DNA of 7,307 bases from Candidatus Coatesiibacteriota bacterium (GTDB taxonomy: Bacteria > B130-G9): positions 1 through 7,307 of the forward strand of contig JAFGIT010000310.1 in assembly GCA_016929465.1 (NCBI GenBank). Direction: 5' to 3'. Both the position numbers and the translations under genes were made by a program. This document shows, piece after piece, positions 4,713 to 7,307 of this stretch (the first letter of the stretch is position 1; every line of letters starts with the position of its first letter). Under the pieces are notes generated by a model. The model did no database searches, had not been told where the DNA came from, and saw only the letters and a program-made list of their open reading frames with translations.

Positions 4713-5798
4713 TTAAAAGAGTCCTTCCTCTTTCAGGGCGACCGCGATGTGGTCTATCGCCTTGCGTTCGTGGGGGAGGGCTTTCTTTAGGCGTTCGGCC
4801 TGCTCTGCGCGCTTTTCGTTGTCCCATTTGATGTCTTCCATCCAGGGATACGGCGCGAGGTGTGTGAAGCACTTCAGTCCATCGATCAGCTCGTGGACCA
4901 CCGCGTCGTATTCGTCGGCTGCGGCCCTAAGGTGCTCTGCCGCGGCTTCGCCAAAATCGCCTGCTATCGAGCGCAAGTAGGCTGCGGCCTGCTTTCTGGC
5001 GTCGTGGAGGCTCTCATAGCACCAGGCGTTGCCGACCTGAACGCCAAACGGCGCGCTCTCGTCGGAGTCATATTTGTCGAGATACTCCTGCGATTCGCCG
5101 ATGACTGGTCTCAAGTCGGCGAGTTCTCGGATCCAGCGGTCATAGGCGGCGAAGCCCGTCGAATAAAGGCCGATCTTGTCGGCGTGGGCGTTTTCGACCG
5201 CTTTTTTGAGCGACCAGACGATGCTCTCCATCCTGTCAGGAGGCTTTGACGCGCTTCTCTTGATGGTCGTGATACACCACGGAATCTGCTCCACAGGCAT
5301 GGTGTAAGGCTCATCATCAGTCGGGGGTGGGCCTAGCGGTCCCGGTCGTTGCAGCCAGCCGGTCGGGTTCTTGTCGCTCGGGGATTCATGACCAGCGATC
5401 AGCGAGCATTCGTGGGAATTGAGGAGCACTGGCATCCCGGATTCGATCGATGCTCTGACGGCGTCTCTCGCCTCATTCAGTTCATCCTCGGTGGCCTCGC
5501 GGCACTTACGGGTCTCCTGCTCCCAGCAAGCGAGCATATAGTCCTTTGACTCATAGCCGATTGCCTTGATCGCCGGGTCGAACGTGTTGAAGCCGCAATG
5601 CGAATGCGGCGCGGACGGGCACCAGCAGAATTGCAGTCGGAAGGCCCTGCTGGAGACGCCCATCAGGAACTCGTACGAAATGTCCTCCCCGCTCGCCTGC
5701 AAAGCCGCTGCGAGCGATGCAAGCACCGTATTCGCCCCGGTTGGCCGGGGCACGTCATGGAGCAGATTGCGTTCACTCTCCTCTTCATTTACAGCCAT
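4713..5798 (-). CDS. Uncharacterised protein with BtrH/C39-like N-terminal region
   Basis: The product has 361 residues, with no signal peptide or membrane segment, so it is probably cytoplasmic. Residues 18-72 (PTGANTVLASLAAAL, SGEDISYEFLMGVSSRAFRL, then CWCPSAPHSHCGFNTF) resemble the start of BtrH-like and C39-like papain-fold proteins, which read DC-x-x-x-AL, a G-x-x-LS step and a GLS-G-x-F step. The usual nucleophilic cysteine position holds a non-cysteine residue; Cys58, Cys60 and Cys68 lie later, in a Cys/His-rich segment (58-68). The C-terminal half (about 190-361) is helical and charged, with GFAAYDRWIRELAD (215-228) and a terminal helical region. GGGAGG lies seven bases before the ATG, so the start is secure. 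It follows the methyltransferase gene by 41 bases. The fold assignment is tentative and the function is unknown. Confidence 0.85.
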   Translation of the reverse strand: MAVNEEESERNLLHDVPRPTGANTVLASLAAALQASGEDISYEFLMGVSSRAFRLQFCWCPSAPHSHCGFNTFDPAIKAIGYESKDYMLACWEQETRKCREATEDELNEARDAVRASIESGMPVLLNSHECSLIAGHESPSDKNPTGWLQRPGPLGPPPTDDEPYTMPVEQIPWCITTIKRSASKPPDRMESIVWSLKKAVENAHADKIGLYSTGFAAYDRWIRELADLRPVIGESQEYLDKYDSDESAPFGVQVGNAWCYESLHDARKQAAAYLRSIAGDFGEAAAEHLRAAADEYDAVVHELIDGLKCFTHLAPYPWMEDIKWDNEKRAEQAERLKKALPHERKAIDHIAVALKEEGLF

Positions 5799-5839
5799 GG
5801 TCTCGCCTCCCTATGGTTGAAAATCAGTGCAGCAATTGA

Positions 5840-6451
5840 CTAATACAATTCAAAGAGCGGGGCAAACACTCCCATCTCCCGGAAGCCCTCAATGAACTCC
5901 AATATGCCTAGAAGCCATATAAACCACAAGGCGCTGAGCGCATCTCGTCTGAACCTGATCGGGTGCACGACATATTCCTCCGGCTCGGTCAAGAGAGATA
6001 TCTTCGGGAAGAATGCGGGAGTCTTCTTCGCGTAGTCCTCATATTGCTCGCCATACATCCTGCGTAGTCTTCCAGACTCGGCCTTTATAACAGAGGGATA
6101 ATACACGGCAAATGCGACCAAAATCAGGGTAGGTATTGTGAGTGTCTCCGAAGCTAATCCGACGCCCAACGCGCCGATGAAGCTGAAGAAATACAGCGGA
6201 TTCCTTGATATCGAGTATGGGCCCTCGACAATCAGCCTCTCTGTCTTTTTCCCGCCGATATAGACCGAGCACCATAGCCTTCCGAGCGATCCAACCGCCG
6301 CCAGTGCACAACCGAGCAAGAAGAGAGAAGAACCCACGAACTCCCAATCGTGATCCCAGACACTATCTGAGATGGTTATGACGGCTACGAGCAGAGCGCC
6401 CAGTATCTTCGACACCACAGTTCGCCAGCGCTGCATTCTCGATTTCGCCAC
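5840..6451 (-). CDS. ICMT/PEMT-family membrane methyltransferase
   Basis: This 203-residue integral membrane protein has hydrophobic segments near 12-28, 37-60, 87-119 (probably two) and 170-188. The family signature is clear: GPYSISRNPLYF (77-88), then Glu125 and YGEQYEDYAKKTPAFFP (133-149), the pattern that binds S-adenosylmethionine in isoprenylcysteine carboxyl methyltransferase and phospholipid methyltransferase relatives. Bacterial members methylate lipids or small lipophilic or thiol substrates; the substrate here cannot be named. The C-terminal hydrophobic tail (170-203) extends beyond the usual core. The start is GTG at 6451, preceded by AGGTGA at four bases; the ATG at 6436 has a poorer site. 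The next gene begins 41 bases downstream on the same strand. Confidence 0.88.
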   Translation of the reverse strand: MAKSRMQRWRTVVSKILGALLVAVITISDSVWDHDWEFVGSSLFLLGCALAAVGSLGRLWCSVYIGGKKTERLIVEGPYSISRNPLYFFSFIGALGVGLASETLTIPTLILVAFAVYYPSVIKAESGRLRRMYGEQYEDYAKKTPAFFPKISLLTEPEEYVVHPIRFRRDALSALWFIWLLGILEFIEGFREMGVFAPLFELY

Positions 6452-6630
6452 TAAATCACCTGTCCCTTTCTCTCTGGCAACGCGTCTCGGACGTCGTCAG
6501 CATCGGTAGTCTCTGCCGCTGGAGGAAAAGTCAGAGGTGCGGTTGGCAGCCTTCACTTCTCCCGCAGATAATATAGAGGTCAAACCGAATCCTGGGCATT
6601 GTGTTCCAATCGCGAAAGGTTCGAGAATAG

Positions 6631-7307
6631 CTACTCATACCAGTCCATATCAAGACCATAGCCCCACAAAATGGGGCCGGTCTGATGGCGCCATTCCATG
6701 CTGTCGGCACACAGCGGATTCGAGCCATCTGGATTCTCGAAGATGTAGGTATCCAGCCCTTGCGTGTCCATGAAGACGCCGGTGGTGTGCATAAAGTCTC
6801 GCTGAGCGTCATAGCCATAGCCAAATGAATTTCTGTTGGAGGCGTAGTATGTGTCTTCACCATATCTATCCCAGAAGTAGCCGATGCTGCCCAAGTCTCC
6901 CGAGCCGCCGGTGAACCGATTCACGAGATACTCGTCGTTGCCCGCTCCATCGAGACAGATGCCGATCGAGCCGTCGCGGCCATGGCCCATATTGCGATAC
7001 TGCTCATCCACATCGAAGGAGTTGTACTGGTCGTCGCCGGAGAGATCTACCATGCAGCCTATCGCCATGTGCGGAGCGGCGCCCATTGAATATTCCCAGG
7101 CCCTGTACGTGTCGTTGCCTCCTCTCTCCTCGAATATGCCGAGAGACCACCAGTAGGCGCAGCCCTGAACGTAAACCGGTCCCCAGTAATCGTCGTTGCC
7201 TTCTCCGCCATCGACCATGATGCCGATGCCGCCGGCAAGGCTCCTTCCATCGCCGCCAGTGGCCGAATCCGCCCTTCTTCCATTTGCTGCGCCCTGAGCG
7301 AATGCGA
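6631..7307 (-). CDS. GND-x-Y repeat protein, 5'-truncated by the window edge
   Basis: The frame stays open to the right edge, so only the last 225 or so codons are visible and the start is missing. It consists of tandem beta-type repeats ending in G-x-D-x-Y: GGEGNDDY, ERGGNDTY, DLSGDDQY, DGAGNDEY, DRYGEDTY and DTQGLDTY. The closing tyrosines are spaced 27, 27, 32, 27 and 34 residues apart, so the base period is 27 with small insertions. Each unit also carries a small-residue SIG or GIG strand before the Asp motif, and the first two keep a QG turn. The Asp/Gly/Asn-rich turns recall RTX calcium-binding repeats, but the period is three times longer. Similar repeats occur, as I recall, in large exported proteins of environmental bacteria. 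An extracellular or surface role is inferred; no signal peptide can be seen because the N-terminus lies outside. Confidence 0.82.
   Translation of the reverse strand, partial: AFAQGAANGRRADSATGGDGRSLAGGIGIMVDGGEGNDDYWGPVYVQGCAYWWSLGIFEERGGNDTYRAWEYSMGAAPHMAIGCMVDLSGDDQYNSFDVDEQYRNMGHGRDGSIGICLDGAGNDEYLVNRFTGGSGDLGSIGYFWDRYGEDTYYASNRNSFGYGYDAQRDFMHTTGVFMDTQGLDTYIFENPDGSNPLCADSMEWRHQTGPILWGYGLDMDWYE

Noticed and set aside
4335-4790. A 151-codon plus-strand frame opposite the Nudix gene
   Set aside because: It is antisense to a gene with an intact Nudix box and runs through the heptanucleotide array.
4860-5249. A 129-codon plus-strand frame opposite the BtrH/C39-like gene
   Set aside because: It is the complement of a well-started minus-strand gene and shows no independent motif or start signal.
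6531-6863. A 110-codon minus-strand frame overlapping the GND-x-Y repeat gene
   Set aside because: It lies in another frame of the repeat gene, whose regular 27-residue motif spacing identifies the true reading frame.

Overview
The window looks like a stretch of chromosome from an uncultured, environmental bacterium. Overall base composition is moderately GC-rich. Gene starts carry Shine-Dalgarno sites, and sigma70-like promoter boxes can be seen. A secreted multi-domain protein ending in a formylglycine-generating-enzyme (FGE/SUMF1) fold, a GND-x-Y repeat protein, heptanucleotide repeats and GC-hairpin interspersed repeats are together reminiscent of Planctomycetes and related candidate phyla. 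The sequence alone does not fix the phylum. No rRNA, tRNA, CRISPR array, transposase or phage gene was seen.

Layout, left to right. Positions 1-254 are non-coding and hold two inverted-repeat structures: a hairpin at the window edge, and a nested, possibly switching hairpin downstream of the first gene. Positions 255-2777 (minus) encode an 840-residue secreted protein: signal peptide, N-terminal beta domain, two near-duplicate PKD-like domains, two carboxypeptidase-regulatory-like domains, one FN3-like domain and a C-terminal FGE-like domain that lacks one of the two catalytic cysteines. Its probable promoter carries a perfect inverted repeat across the -10 box and start site. Divergent from it, 3068-3547 and 3534-3722 (plus) form an overlapping two-gene module: a small nucleotidyltransferase-fold protein and a 62-residue basic helical partner. 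Its layout resembles that of a toxin-antitoxin pair, but the function is unknown.

Positions 3723-4172 are a non-coding repeat island. It holds two partial copies of one interspersed repeat, with a 31-bp inverted inner arm and a 17-bp direct outer block. Between them lies a textbook sigma70 promoter (TTGACA-17-TATAAT) that points away from every recognised gene and reads antisense into the next one.

From 4173 to the right edge all genes are on the minus strand, with short gaps, and may form one transcription unit read from right to left: a 5'-truncated GND-x-Y repeat protein (6631 to edge), an ICMT/PEMT-like membrane methyltransferase (5840-6451), an uncharacterised protein with a BtrH/C39-like N-terminal region (4713-5798) and a Nudix hydrolase (4173-4640). 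The Nudix gene is bracketed by repeats: a seven-unit heptanucleotide array lies directly upstream of its ATG, and its last codons and stop lie inside the interspersed repeat. The most useful items for follow-up are the overlapping nucleotidyltransferase module, the orphan consensus promoter inside the repeat island, and the repeat-bracketed Nudix gene.
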